A DNA stretch of 64,000 nucleotides from Pycnococcus provasolii (lineage: Eukaryota; Chlorophyta; Pseudoscourfieldiophyceae; Pseudoscourfieldiales; Pycnococcaceae): NCBI GenBank assembly GCA_938743325.2, contig OW568871.1, positions 248,001 to 312,000 on the forward strand, read 5' to 3'. Positions 51,392 to 60,697 of the stretch are shown here, piece by piece (position 1 is the stretch's first letter; the number at the start of each line of letters is the position of its first letter). A program made the translations under genes and the position numbers. The notes beneath the pieces were generated by a model that ran no database searches, was not told the origin of the DNA, and saw nothing but the letters and a program-made list of their open reading frames with translations.

Positions 51392-51418
51392 CCTAACCCT
51401 AACCCTAACCCTAACCCC
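51392..51418 (-). repeat. Telomere-like CCCTAA array
   Basis: Four CCTAAC units in the opposite sense to the array 57 bases to the left, giving a TTAGGG-spacer-CCCTAA arrangement. Confidence 0.9.
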
Positions 51419-51801
51419 GAAATTTCGTATAACGGGGGCTCCCGACCTGTGAGTTAAGCACTGAGTGACGTGCAGTGCGCTCGTGATGCTGTTCAGGCAA
51501 CGGCTAGTTTCGCTGCAGCTCCTGGCTTGGCCAAAGGAGTACTCAACTGGCGTGTGCATGGAAAAAATCCGGTCCAAAACTTCCCGAGATAGCTGTTTCG
51601 CAGCCTGTCCGAGCATAAACGCAAAAGACACTAAGATAGTACTATGTACTGTAATTTTACCACAGTCGTGAGCTTAAGCCGTTAGTGGTAGATCAAGAGC
51701 AGTATGGGACGCACAAACTGCAAACTGCAAATGCAAACGAAAAGGAAGGCTGTGTCTCATCGTGATGGGAGGCAGATGGGAGGAGTGCGTGTCGTTTTGG
51801 C

Positions 51802-51858
51802 ACACACACACACACACACACACAGACACACGCACACACACAGACACACACACACACA
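51802..51858. repeat. CA microsatellite
   Basis: Dinucleotide CA repeat with a few GA and CG interruptions. Confidence 0.9.
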
Positions 51859-52132
51859 CCCTTGGGATCCCCTTGGAAACCTCTTGGAAACCTCTTGGAA
51901 AACTCAACGACGACCCTTGGACTCCACTCCGAGTGTTTCTTGGGAGTTGGGACGGACTCAAAACGACGACTGCCTGCAGTCGTCCGGCGCCGGCCCCATC
52001 ACGCACTTCGGCCGCGGTCTTCATCACGTCGCATTCTCTTAAGAATCTTCTCTTAAGCGCGCTTTTCCTTTGTCTTAAGCTTGTATTAGGTCGGAGGTTG
52101 TGTTAAGGTTGTGTTAAGGTTGATAGATAACA

Positions 52133-55100
52133 ATGGAGCCTGAGTTGACGCCTGACCCCGGGTCGCACTACGGCACCATACTGGAGCGACCCATGTCGCG
52201 ACAGTCCGCGGGATTCGCGGACAGCGCCAGCGCAAAGCCGTTCGGAAGCTCGCTCGCGTCGGTGCACCGCGACGCCGTCTCCGTCGCACACGACGCCGCC
52301 ACGCTGCCGCCGCTCGTACCCACAGCAGGAAAGGTGTCGTCGTCATACCACCACAAGCTCGCGGCGCAGCGAAGCGCGGCCGATGCGGCGGCGGCGGTCA
52401 AGCAGGCGCGCTACCAGGTGGCGCTCGACTCGAACGTGCGCAGATTTCCCGTCACCACGAGACGCACAAGGGTGGCCTATCGAACAAGGGACGCCCAGCA
52501 AAACTGGAACAACGAAGAACTCGTCGAAATGATTGGATACGACGACCCCGCTGCCCCGCTGGCGCTGCCACCCATCGACGGCGCGCCCGAATACCTGCCC
52601 ATTGCGCCACGAGCCGGCGCATCGGAGTTCGGCGCGGTGGAGCCTCGGTCGCGCATAGCCACGCAGAGCGGAACGACTTCAATTGGCGTTCAGGCGGCGC
52701 CGGTGGGCTGGACGAGATACTTCTTCAACGACCTGCAAATCGCACGTGCGATGGGGACGCTCGGTTGGAACAGAGAGGTGAACGAGACCGACGCGGCAGC
52801 CGGCCCGTGGCTGTACCTGCACTTCGATGTGCGCATGACGCCGCCTGACCAGCTCATGTGGCTTGGCGTCGTGCCGCTGAAGATTGAAAACGTGCCAGAT
52901 CCGGAACGGCCGATTCTGAACGACGCAATTGCCGACTCACCCGAGTGGCTTCAAACTCTGTACGACCGTGTGCACTTCGCAAGCCTCGAGTGCCACCTCG
53001 GGCAGAGAGTCACCGCGGGCGGATGGCCGGATGCAAGTGCAGACACGAGATCCAAGGCGGTATGGGATTACAACAAGAAGCGTGGCGACGGAATGTTTGT
53101 TCCCATGTGCGGATTTGACGGATCCGCTGCCGCACGAGCGAACCTCGTCAGCGTGTGCAACTACGCGTCCATAATCGAACCGCGCGCACGCGAAGACGCA
53201 CTTGCGCTCGTGCGCCTGCAGAGTGGGCTCATCCAGTGCCTCATCTCTGGACTCATCAAGGCGGACGTCAACTGCAAGGTTGCTCGCGCTGACGTGGACG
53301 AGGCGTTGGCAAATCTGAACGAGGAGCACGGCGCCCTCGGCGAAAAGGCGGACAGCCTGGCGGCCGATCTCCAGGCGGCCGAGGAGAAACTCGTGCAATC
53401 AGCCTCGGAAAAGTCCAAAGCGCTCAAGGACGTTATTGATAGTCTCAACAGCGAGTTCGCCGTCGAACGCACTGGACTCGAATCTCAGATATCTGAGCTC
53501 AAGGAGCTGCAGGCTGCTGCAGAAGCAGAAAAGGAGGAGCTGCAGAACCGCATCAAGGAACTCGAGAAGGAGATGGACAAAATTATATCAGCCAAGGGAA
53601 AGAGTGACGAGTTGATTCCCGCACTGAAAGAGGAGTCGAAGCTCTTGCGCGAATCCTACGACAAAGCCCAAAAACGCATGAAAGAACTCAAAGACACAAT
53701 CAACAGTCTGGAGAAGAAGTTTGAGCATGCCGAACAGGTCGCTCGCGAAGCTGGGTTGATGCTTGATCAGAAACTTGCGGAATGCACAAAGCTGGAGCAC
53801 GCTGCAAAGGAATTGACGGAGGCACTTGACCGAGAGAGCAAAAAGGTGGAGGAACTTAGCGAGGAGCTGCACGAGATGAAGATTTCTCACTCAGCCATGG
53901 CTGGCGTGTCAGGCGAAAAGCTCAAGGAGCTGACAAACAAGAATGCGGAGCTCCTCGAGGCTAAGCAAAATCTGAATGAGGAGGTCAAGAATTTGCGTAA
54001 GACGCTGCACGAAAATACACAGAATGACAAGTACCTTGTCAAGCGCGTGAAGGAAATGGAGGCGGAGAAGGAACAATTGGAGGAGGCCAAGGCGTTGGCA
54101 GAGACCAAAATCCAAGAGCTCGACGCCCAACGCCAGGAACTCGTCGTCAGCAAGAAAGGGCAAGTTCAGGAGCTGCGCGCGATGAAGGAGCGCGTTGCGG
54201 AGGTGGAAACGTTAAGGTCTCAGGACGAGTTTCGGAAAAAGGGCTTACAAAAGGAAATCGGTCGACTCAAAGCATCGATCGAAAGCTTGAAGTCATGGGA
54301 TTCGGCGGACAAGGCTCTTGTGACGAAAGCTGAACTTTTGGAGCAGGACCTTGCCACGAAGGAAGCTGAGCTCGCGATGTTGCGGTCAGAGAAGAATCAA
54401 TTGGCTTTGGTAAATGCCGTTCACGGCGTGCGCATAGAGCAATATCGCTCAAACGTCGGAGAACTTCGAGAGAGGTTAGTTGGGCTGGCCAATGCCGACA
54501 AGGAAGCCGACGAAGCGGAACAACTTGTTGATACCATGGAGGACAAGCTCGAGAAGGCGCAGGGTGAGATTTCAAGTCTGGAGCAACAAAGAGCTAAGCT
54601 GTCGAAACAAGTTGAATTAGGCGCTGAGTCTATAGATAATCTAGAGAAGGAGCTTAGAGCTGTGAAGTTGCGACTCGCGCAGAGGGTGAACGAGATTACA
54701 CATTTAGAGCAGGGCGAGAAAGGAGTGCAGGTTCTGCAAGCTCAGCTTGACGAGTTGAATGGTAAGTTAGCAGAATCTCAAACTGACGCGCAGCACTTGC
54801 GCGCCGAGCTTTTCAAGGCGAAGGAAAGCGTGGAAGATGCCACACAGGCGAAAAGGGATGTTTTGGAGAATAACGATAACCTTCAGCGCCAACTTCGTAA
54901 AAAGGACCAGGAGATTGCGAAACTTGAAAATGGAAGGGATCCATCAGAGATCCAAGCGAGGCGTATTGAGGAGCTGGAGCATGAGGTGCGCAGCCTCGAG
55001 ACGCGCCTTAAGGTGGAGGAAGCCAGCCGCGATGTAGAGGATTTGGACCACGTGTCTGAAGTGCAGCACAGCAAGGATGACGAAATTGCCAGGCTCCTTG

Positions 55101-58100
55101 CCGAGCTCGAGAAGAAGGACAAGGAATTGAGGCAATATCAGAATGGCGAGGATGTCGACAAGGTTGCGCAGCAGAGAGCACAGGAAGCGGAAGCAAAGGC
55201 GCTCGAGCTCAAGAATGAGCTTGACGAAGCACGTGGGTTTGGCGTTGCCAATAGGATCAGGGAGGCGATGATGAAAAGGGATGTCGCGGACATGAAAGCG
55301 ACGATCAGAGCGCGCGATGTTCTGCTTAACATTCGTTCTGCTGAGCTTGCTAAGTTGAAGTCGTCAGATGGCTCGGGGGACGCTTCTGAGGACTCGGTGG
55401 CGAAGTTGAGCGAAGAACTTGAAAAAGTTCAGAAAGAATTCGGCACAGCGGAAGCGGAGAGACTTAAGCTCAGCGAGGAGCTCAGCACTGAGCGCTCTAA
55501 GCTTGAAACTGCGAACGAAAAGATTGCGGCGCTTGAAGCGGGTCAGTCGACCGACCAGTTCTTAGAGCATAAGTGTGCCATGCTCGAGGAGGAAATTGCA
55601 AAGATGAAAGGAGGGATTTCAAGCCTCAGAGAGGCGCTCACAGCGAGCGCTAACGAGGTTTCCGAGGCGGTGCAGAAAAGAGGAGAGATACAAGCGGAGA
55701 TGGACGCGCTTGAACAGGAATTTGCGAATTTCAAGCGCGAGAGCTCGGGACATAATGCGTCGTTTGAAAAATCGGCTGCCGAATCGTTGCGATTCACCGC
55801 TGAACGTGCGCGACTGCAGTCGAAGGTGGACTCGCTGGAGGCGCAGGTTGCCAGCCTGCGTAGCGGTGCGAGCACGGATGACTTTTTCCAAGAGCGATGT
55901 GCTGTGCTCGAGAAGTCTCTTGAAGACATGCGAGTGGAGCTTTCGACGGCGGAGGAAAAGGTGCGCGAACACGAGGCGAAAGTTGAGCAGGTGATGCAAT
56001 CGAGCGCAACGATTCAGGAGGCAATCCACGAGTCGAAGTCTCAGCTGGCGGCAATGGAACGCCAACTTTCGCAGGAGCGAGCGCGTTGTGGCGACTTAGC
56101 TGCCAGCAATGCAACACTCACCTCGAAGCTCCAAGCTGCGGAAGCTTTGGCATCATCCGCATCAGCGGGTCAGTCTATCGACGAGGCTCTCAAGGAACGC
56201 AATGCGAGTTTGGAGGAGCAGATGGAGCAGCTCGCCTCCGAGCTTGCGCAGGCGCGTGAGACGATGAGAGAGCAAACGGAGGAGATCGCGGCGGCATCCA
56301 CACGGGTTGATGCGCTTACCAAGTCGCTCGACGAGGCGGCGATGAAGTTGGATGGTGAGAAGGCAGGGTCGAAGGCGTTGGTGGATCAGCTCGCGCAAGC
56401 CGAGTCAGGAACGGAATGGACGATGCAGGAGATGAAGCGCTTATCCGAGGAGCTCGCGAAATCTGAGCAGAGTCGGAAGCAGCTTGAGAGTTTGGAGGCT
56501 TCCAATGACAAGGACGAGGCGACGGCTAAGATCAATGAAGAACTTGAGGCGGAGGCGATCAGCCTGAAAGCAAAGCTTCAAAATGTCGAGAGCCTACTGG
56601 CGTCGAGAAACTCGAGCATAGAGGGCCTGCAAGCTGCGTGTGCGGAAAGCGACAAGGCTGCGGCTGATGCACGTCGCGATTATAATAAGGCTACGTCCGA
56701 GCTGAAGTGGCAGACGGAGAAGATAGATAAGCTAACCAAGGATCATGCGCACATGAAAAGTGAGGTCGAGAAATTGCACGAGAAAATCAAGGCGACGGAG
56801 GAAGGAGCGTCAGCTGATGAGTTCCTCTCTGAAAGGAATCGGCACCTCGAGCATGAAATGGAGTCTATGCGCGTCAAGATCGAGAAATTGGCACAGCTGA
56901 AGGACAAGGAACATGCGATGCAGCAAGACACGAATGAGGAAGCATTGCAGATGGAGAAGAAGTTCAACGAAGCAACGTCACGAATGAGAACTCTTGAGGA
57001 GAAGCTCGCGCAAGCCGAAAGCGAGTCTGCACGCCTGGCTGAGGAAAAGGCGCGGGTGGATTCGAAGCTCGACGCGGCGAATAAGCTACTCGACGAGAGT
57101 CGTGGTGACAAACCCGTGGACGAGGCAATCAAGAATAGCAGCGAGGCTATTCAGGCGGAGAATGAAGAACTCAAGGTGAAAATCTCGGCGCTCGAGATTG
57201 ACATAAAGCGCACGAAGGAGGATTTAGACTCTGCGAGACTCACTGCGATGAAAATGACCGCCAAGGCTGCCGCATCCAACATGGCGGCGGAGGTGGCTGT
57301 CAGCAAGATTGCTTCCGCCGAAAGCGAGATGCAGCGCATGCTGCACAGCTCTGCTACACATTCACAGGGATCACAGACGGATGCTGCTGAGGCAATGCAA
57401 GCGGACTTACCAAAGGTTGAGGAGATGATGCAGGATTCCAGCACTGGGGCTGGTCTTGAGAAGAATTCAGGCGACGCCTTGCAAGCGGTCATTCTATGGT
57501 GGCATTCCATGACCAGTGCCGAGGCATCGTCGGGGCATCCTCAGATGTGGCTCGCTGCGGAGGACAAGGTTTACGGTGCATCGATAGCCAAAATGGAGGC
57601 GTCGATGTCGTTGGCGAGCGAGCTGTTCCCAAATCACAAGGACATGTCAGGCTCTTTCTTAGCTTACATCAGCGACATTCCCAAGGCAAGCAGAGGTGAT
57701 CTCATCGTGGGCGGTGAAGGCACCATTCGCACCGCAATGCATGAGAATTTCGCGACATTCCTTCCAGAAGGAGGTAAGGAAAAGGCGGATCGGGCTCTGG
57801 AATCTGTCTCTGACGCGCCAGCAACGATGCGTGCGTACCTGACGGGCACCGTAAGCTTGGGAGTTGGTAAGAATGGCAAGCTGATGATAGCGATTCCGAT
57901 CATTGCACCACCTCTGAATTCGGGTGAATCATGTAATGTCATTGGCGTAGTTACTACGGCACCGGAGACTGCTGATGGACAAGTACCACGCCGCAAGCAC
58001 ATGGATGAGGCGAAAGCTGACGCGGCATTCTTGGCATTGATTCGAGGACTGTCGAATTTTGCTGGTGGCTACGGACGAGCGGCTGGCAAGATCGAATCTG

Positions 58101-59296
58101 AGGATGCTGCGCGAATTGAGAAAACACTGGCGTCGATGGAGTCCTTGGATTCCTTCTCTCTCGATCTACACGAGTCGCTAGATAGGCAATCGACGGAAGA
58201 GATGCAGCAGATTGTCAGTGCCGCGGAAGTGGGAGGCGAGGAGGTTCTCGAGATGTACGTTGAGGATGCAGAGCAGCTGAAACCAGCTGCTGACGCGAAG
58301 GAGGAAGAGAGCGGCTTGGCGAGTACTCCTCTGGAGGAGGAGAAGGTGTTGGAGGAGAAGGTGGTGGACGAGAAGAAGAAGATGCTAGCTCGCGTTGAGT
58401 CTACAAAGGAGCTCAGTGAGGTCAGGGTTAAGGCTCTCATCAACTTGAGCAAAGTGCGAGCAGCCAACACGGTACTCGTCGACATGATGTATCAAAGAGC
58501 GCAGCTCTCTCAGCAGATTATGCTGCTGTTAGATGTGATAGAACAGAGCAAGAGCTTGAACAATGCCTTGAAGGAGATTCGCGTGTACCGAAAGGTGAGT
58601 CCGCTGATCGCGAGGATGTTGTGCGCTTTCCTGATTTTACTGCAGCCGAAGGATGAAGCAATCTTTGCAACACTTCCGTTGCCGGAAGATGCCACACCGC
58701 TTGACGAGAGTGGAAACGTGATGAGCTGCTACGGATTCCCGAGTCACGAGAATGGCGTCCATGTGGTCTGGATGGTGCTACAACGGCATCTCAAGCGCTT
58801 GGGTGGCACGATTACGAAGAAGCTTACCAAGATGGCCCGATCGGTGCGCTGTCCATCCGAACTGTCCCCAGACGATCCTATGCTGCCGTATGCCCAGCGC
58901 AGCTTCACAACGTGCGAGGCACTGCTCGAGAGCTTCACCGAGGCTGAGTTGAACAAAGCGTCGAGAGCTCTTCCCGTTATCCATCGCTTCGTGAAGGCTT
59001 TGTTGAAGAGGGGTCATGTTGCGGAAAAGATCCGAGCGTTGAACAGCTTCATGTCAGATGGCAAGGGCTCGTCTCCTCCTCCTATCATACGAACGAGTTC
59101 CATCGATCCTCAGAAGTTTGTCAAGTCGATGAGCACGAAGATGCTCATGGAGACGATGATTACCTCAGGCGAGATTCTGAAAGAGTCTCGCGACGAGATT
59201 GCGAAGGAGTTTGCCAAGGATGGCGTTGGTTCCAGCGCAAGTGTGTTCAAGGCGCGGAATAAAAATGCACAAGTCTTCATTCCTCCGGGTCCTTGA
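52133..59296 (+). CDS. Giant coiled-coil protein with GAF-like domain
   Basis: A 2387-residue intronless protein. Residues 1-380 are mostly globular with a beta-rich part (GPWLYLHFDVRMTPPDQLMW, LGVVPLKIENVPDP) that I cannot assign. Residues about 390-1760 are almost unbroken coiled coil of myosin-tail or golgin type, with repeated module breaks such as GQSTDQFLEHKCAMLEEEIA, GASTDDFFQERCAVLEKSLE, GQSIDEALKERNASLEEQME and GASADEFLSERNRHLEHEME. These recur at intervals and look like internal duplications. Residues about 1780-1990 resemble a GAF-type fold (AVILWWHSMTSAEAS to LMIAIPIIAPPLNSGESCNV). Residues 2090-2330 form an all-helical domain. It is probably a cytoskeletal or basal-body scaffold; no named family. 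A TGTAA is present 30 bases after the stop. Confidence 0.9.
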   Translation: MEPELTPDPGSHYGTILERPMSRQSAGFADSASAKPFGSSLASVHRDAVSVAHDAATLPPLVPTAGKVSSSYHHKLAAQRSAADAAAAVKQARYQVALDSNVRRFPVTTRRTRVAYRTRDAQQNWNNEELVEMIGYDDPAAPLALPPIDGAPEYLPIAPRAGASEFGAVEPRSRIATQSGTTSIGVQAAPVGWTRYFFNDLQIARAMGTLGWNREVNETDAAAGPWLYLHFDVRMTPPDQLMWLGVVPLKIENVPDPERPILNDAIADSPEWLQTLYDRVHFASLECHLGQRVTAGGWPDASADTRSKAVWDYNKKRGDGMFVPMCGFDGSAAARANLVSVCNYASIIEPRAREDALALVRLQSGLIQCLISGLIKADVNCKVARADVDEALANLNEEHGALGEKADSLAADLQAAEEKLVQSASEKSKALKDVIDSLNSEFAVERTGLESQISELKELQAAAEAEKEELQNRIKELEKEMDKIISAKGKSDELIPALKEESKLLRESYDKAQKRMKELKDTINSLEKKFEHAEQVAREAGLMLDQKLAECTKLEHAAKELTEALDRESKKVEELSEELHEMKISHSAMAGVSGEKLKELTNKNAELLEAKQNLNEEVKNLRKTLHENTQNDKYLVKRVKEMEAEKEQLEEAKALAETKIQELDAQRQELVVSKKGQVQELRAMKERVAEVETLRSQDEFRKKGLQKEIGRLKASIESLKSWDSADKALVTKAELLEQDLATKEAELAMLRSEKNQLALVNAVHGVRIEQYRSNVGELRERLVGLANADKEADEAEQLVDTMEDKLEKAQGEISSLEQQRAKLSKQVELGAESIDNLEKELRAVKLRLAQRVNEITHLEQGEKGVQVLQAQLDELNGKLAESQTDAQHLRAELFKAKESVEDATQAKRDVLENNDNLQRQLRKKDQEIAKLENGRDPSEIQARRIEELEHEVRSLETRLKVEEASRDVEDLDHVSEVQHSKDDEIARLLAELEKKDKELRQYQNGEDVDKVAQQRAQEAEAKALELKNELDEARGFGVANRIREAMMKRDVADMKATIRARDVLLNIRSAELAKLKSSDGSGDASEDSVAKLSEELEKVQKEFGTAEAERLKLSEELSTERSKLETANEKIAALEAGQSTDQFLEHKCAMLEEEIAKMKGGISSLREALTASANEVSEAVQKRGEIQAEMDALEQEFANFKRESSGHNASFEKSAAESLRFTAERARLQSKVDSLEAQVASLRSGASTDDFFQERCAVLEKSLEDMRVELSTAEEKVREHEAKVEQVMQSSATIQEAIHESKSQLAAMERQLSQERARCGDLAASNATLTSKLQAAEALASSASAGQSIDEALKERNASLEEQMEQLASELAQARETMREQTEEIAAASTRVDALTKSLDEAAMKLDGEKAGSKALVDQLAQAESGTEWTMQEMKRLSEELAKSEQSRKQLESLEASNDKDEATAKINEELEAEAISLKAKLQNVESLLASRNSSIEGLQAACAESDKAAADARRDYNKATSELKWQTEKIDKLTKDHAHMKSEVEKLHEKIKATEEGASADEFLSERNRHLEHEMESMRVKIEKLAQLKDKEHAMQQDTNEEALQMEKKFNEATSRMRTLEEKLAQAESESARLAEEKARVDSKLDAANKLLDESRGDKPVDEAIKNSSEAIQAENEELKVKISALEIDIKRTKEDLDSARLTAMKMTAKAAASNMAAEVAVSKIASAESEMQRMLHSSATHSQGSQTDAAEAMQADLPKVEEMMQDSSTGAGLEKNSGDALQAVILWWHSMTSAEASSGHPQMWLAAEDKVYGASIAKMEASMSLASELFPNHKDMSGSFLAYISDIPKASRGDLIVGGEGTIRTAMHENFATFLPEGGKEKADRALESVSDAPATMRAYLTGTVSLGVGKNGKLMIAIPIIAPPLNSGESCNVIGVVTTAPETADGQVPRRKHMDEAKADAAFLALIRGLSNFAGGYGRAAGKIESEDAARIEKTLASMESLDSFSLDLHESLDRQSTEEMQQIVSAAEVGGEEVLEMYVEDAEQLKPAADAKEEESGLASTPLEEEKVLEEKVVDEKKKMLARVESTKELSEVRVKALINLSKVRAANTVLVDMMYQRAQLSQQIMLLLDVIEQSKSLNNALKEIRVYRKVSPLIARMLCAFLILLQPKDEAIFATLPLPEDATPLDESGNVMSCYGFPSHENGVHVVWMVLQRHLKRLGGTITKKLTKMARSVRCPSELSPDDPMLPYAQRSFTTCEALLESFTEAELNKASRALPVIHRFVKALLKRGHVAEKIRALNSFMSDGKGSSPPPIIRTSSIDPQKFVKSMSTKMLMETMITSGEILKESRDEIAKEFAKDGVGSSASVFKARNKNAQVFIPPGP

Positions 59297-59627
59297 ACTG
59301 AGCGAGCCATGTTTTTTCCTCTCTTTGTAACCGAAAAAAGGACTACCCTGCGTGTTTTGCTTATTTGCTACATATACTTTGTTGGTGGTGGTGGTGGTGG
59401 TGACGAACCAACCCTCTACTTTGCGTGACTCATTTACGTTACGTTACGCAGGGTTAGGGGTTCGTCTGCATGGGAAAAAGCTGATCCCCTATTATTCTGC
59501 ATTTCAGAGTTTTGCCATTTTTTAGTTATTTTCCGCCCTTATCCTTGCCTCATCATAAAAGGTAGCTTCGATGGCAGCGCGGCGATAAGCACCTGCTTGA
59601 CTTCAAATACTACCGTGTTGGAGTGCA
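59297..59627. other. Intergenic
   Basis: It contains a GGTGGTGGTG run near 59384-59402 and CAGGGTTAGGGG about 170 bases before the next start. No gene. Confidence 0.5.
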
Positions 59628-60257
59628 ATGGCCGTCTCGTCGTCTTCGCCATCTCGTCTTCGCGGTCACGCACGAGTAAGTCGTCGTCGTGGTGGTGCCG
59701 CGTTGAGGTGTTCCAAAGGCGCAGTGGCACCAGCGCACGAGACTCGGCAAGTCGTGCCTCCCTACTGGATCTTCACGGTCGACCTCGGCCGAGTCAAAGA
59801 CACGTGGATGGAGCCACAGTGGGGGGCGAAAGGAGTTCGATACGAAATTCCGCTTGCCGTGGAGCTCAAGCCGGAGGGTGGAGTTGCCCTGCCCGTCGCA
59901 GTGGGTGCGTATGCGCAAATGGAGCTCGGCGAAGGTAATTGGACAGTAGACGGTAGCACCTTCCGCATGCAGCTTCCACTCTCACGTCGTTACGAACGAG
60001 GTGATGTTTGGCTGGACGAGGGCACACCGCTCAACTTCGCAGTCGGCTTCTATCCGGATGCTTGCCGCATTGCCCAGCGCGGAGGACGCGTCACAATCCC
60101 CGCTGTTCGTTGGTTCGTTCGACGCGAGAAGCGCCTCGTCGGTACGTGCGTCGTGCGCGGTCCTTACGCGACGAAGGACGACGCCACGAGAGAACTGGAG
60201 TCATCGCGCGTGCGCAAGGGCGACCACGATGGACGCGTGTACGAGACGCGAGACTAA
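59628..60257 (+). CDS. Probable plastid protein, unknown function
   Basis: 209 residues from an ATG. The first 40 are Ser/Arg-rich and free of acidic residues (MAVSSSSPSRLRGHARVSRR), fitting a plastid transit peptide. The rest is a compact beta-rich domain with PPYWIFTVDLGRVKDTW, RYEIPLAVELKPEGG, VAVGAYAQMELGEG and IPAVRWFVRREKRLVGT. I do not recognise the family, but the regular alternation and lack of low complexity suggest a conserved soluble domain. Confidence 0.7.
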   Translation: MAVSSSSPSRLRGHARVSRRRGGAALRCSKGAVAPAHETRQVVPPYWIFTVDLGRVKDTWMEPQWGAKGVRYEIPLAVELKPEGGVALPVAVGAYAQMELGEGNWTVDGSTFRMQLPLSRRYERGDVWLDEGTPLNFAVGFYPDACRIAQRGGRVTIPAVRWFVRREKRLVGTCVVRGPYATKDDATRELESSRVRKGDHDGRVYETRD

Positions 60258-60428
60258 CGTGTATATCATAGTACTATCCGAAAAAAAGAAAAAAACTTTC
60301 TTCTTATCCCGCCCCTCCCCCGGATTGCACTCGTCCCTCCGCCATCGTCGTTTTCATTCTGTCGTCCACCCGTTCTTGCGTCGCCGCCGCAATGGCCGCA
60401 TGCTTCTCTTGCACAAGAATGCGCGCCA

Positions 60429-60437
60429 GCAAAAAAA
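60429..60437 (-). terminator. Pol III T-run terminator
   Basis: Nine T residues on the minus strand, three bases after the 5' half of the permuted tRNA-Leu. Confidence 0.75.
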
Positions 60438-60440
60438 AAC

Positions 60441-60541
60441 GACCTAAAACCAACGCCTTAACCACTCGGCCAAATAGTCCTGACAGAAAGAATTCCGTTG
60501 ATGACTACTGCAGGGTTCGAACCTGCGCGATTTCTCATTGG
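60441..60541 (-). tRNA. Permuted tRNA-Leu(UAG)
   Basis: Read on the minus strand, the 3' half (60541-60500) precedes the 5' half (60477-60441), with 22 bases between. Joined at 37/38 they form a full class II tRNA: acceptor GACTATT with AGTAGTC (one G-U), D-stem GCC/GGC, anticodon stem TTGGT/ACCAA, loop TTTAGG plus C (anticodon TAG, the standard Leu loop), a short variable arm, T-stem GCAGG/CCTGC with TTCGAAC loop, and discriminator A, as expected for tRNA-Leu. The intervening segment has no run of four T, so Pol III could read through. Leader and trailer can pair around GCGAAAA and TTTTTTGC beside the splice sites. Confidence 0.9.
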
Positions 60542-60576
60542 TGAATTTTCGCGACTGATCCTCTCGACCAAAAATT

Positions 60577-60597
60577 CCTTTTTCTGAACCGGTATCC
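60577..60597 (-). promoter_or_regulatory. Shared leader element of permuted tRNA genes
   Basis: GGATACCGGTTCAGAAAAA, one change from the block before tRNA-Ser, 35 bases upstream of the tRNA-Leu 3' half. A TTTATATTTT lies about 10 bases farther upstream. Confidence 0.55.
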
Positions 60598-60697
60598 CCT
60601 TGACACAAAATATAAACGGCAACTTTCAACACTTTTTCCGTTTTTGCCTCCCTTCGTCTTCTGATATCATCGTTTCCTCATCATTTCCACCTTCGCC

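Larger units (their letters stand above)
50160..52132. other. 2 kb divergent intergenic region
   Basis: Near the VWA gene it has CTTAACTCTTAAGGGG; near the coiled-coil gene it has five TTAAG-type motifs (52038-52120). Between them are CATTCCATTC runs (50640-50668), opposed telomere-like arrays and a CA microsatellite. The small frames here are not supported. Confidence 0.5.
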
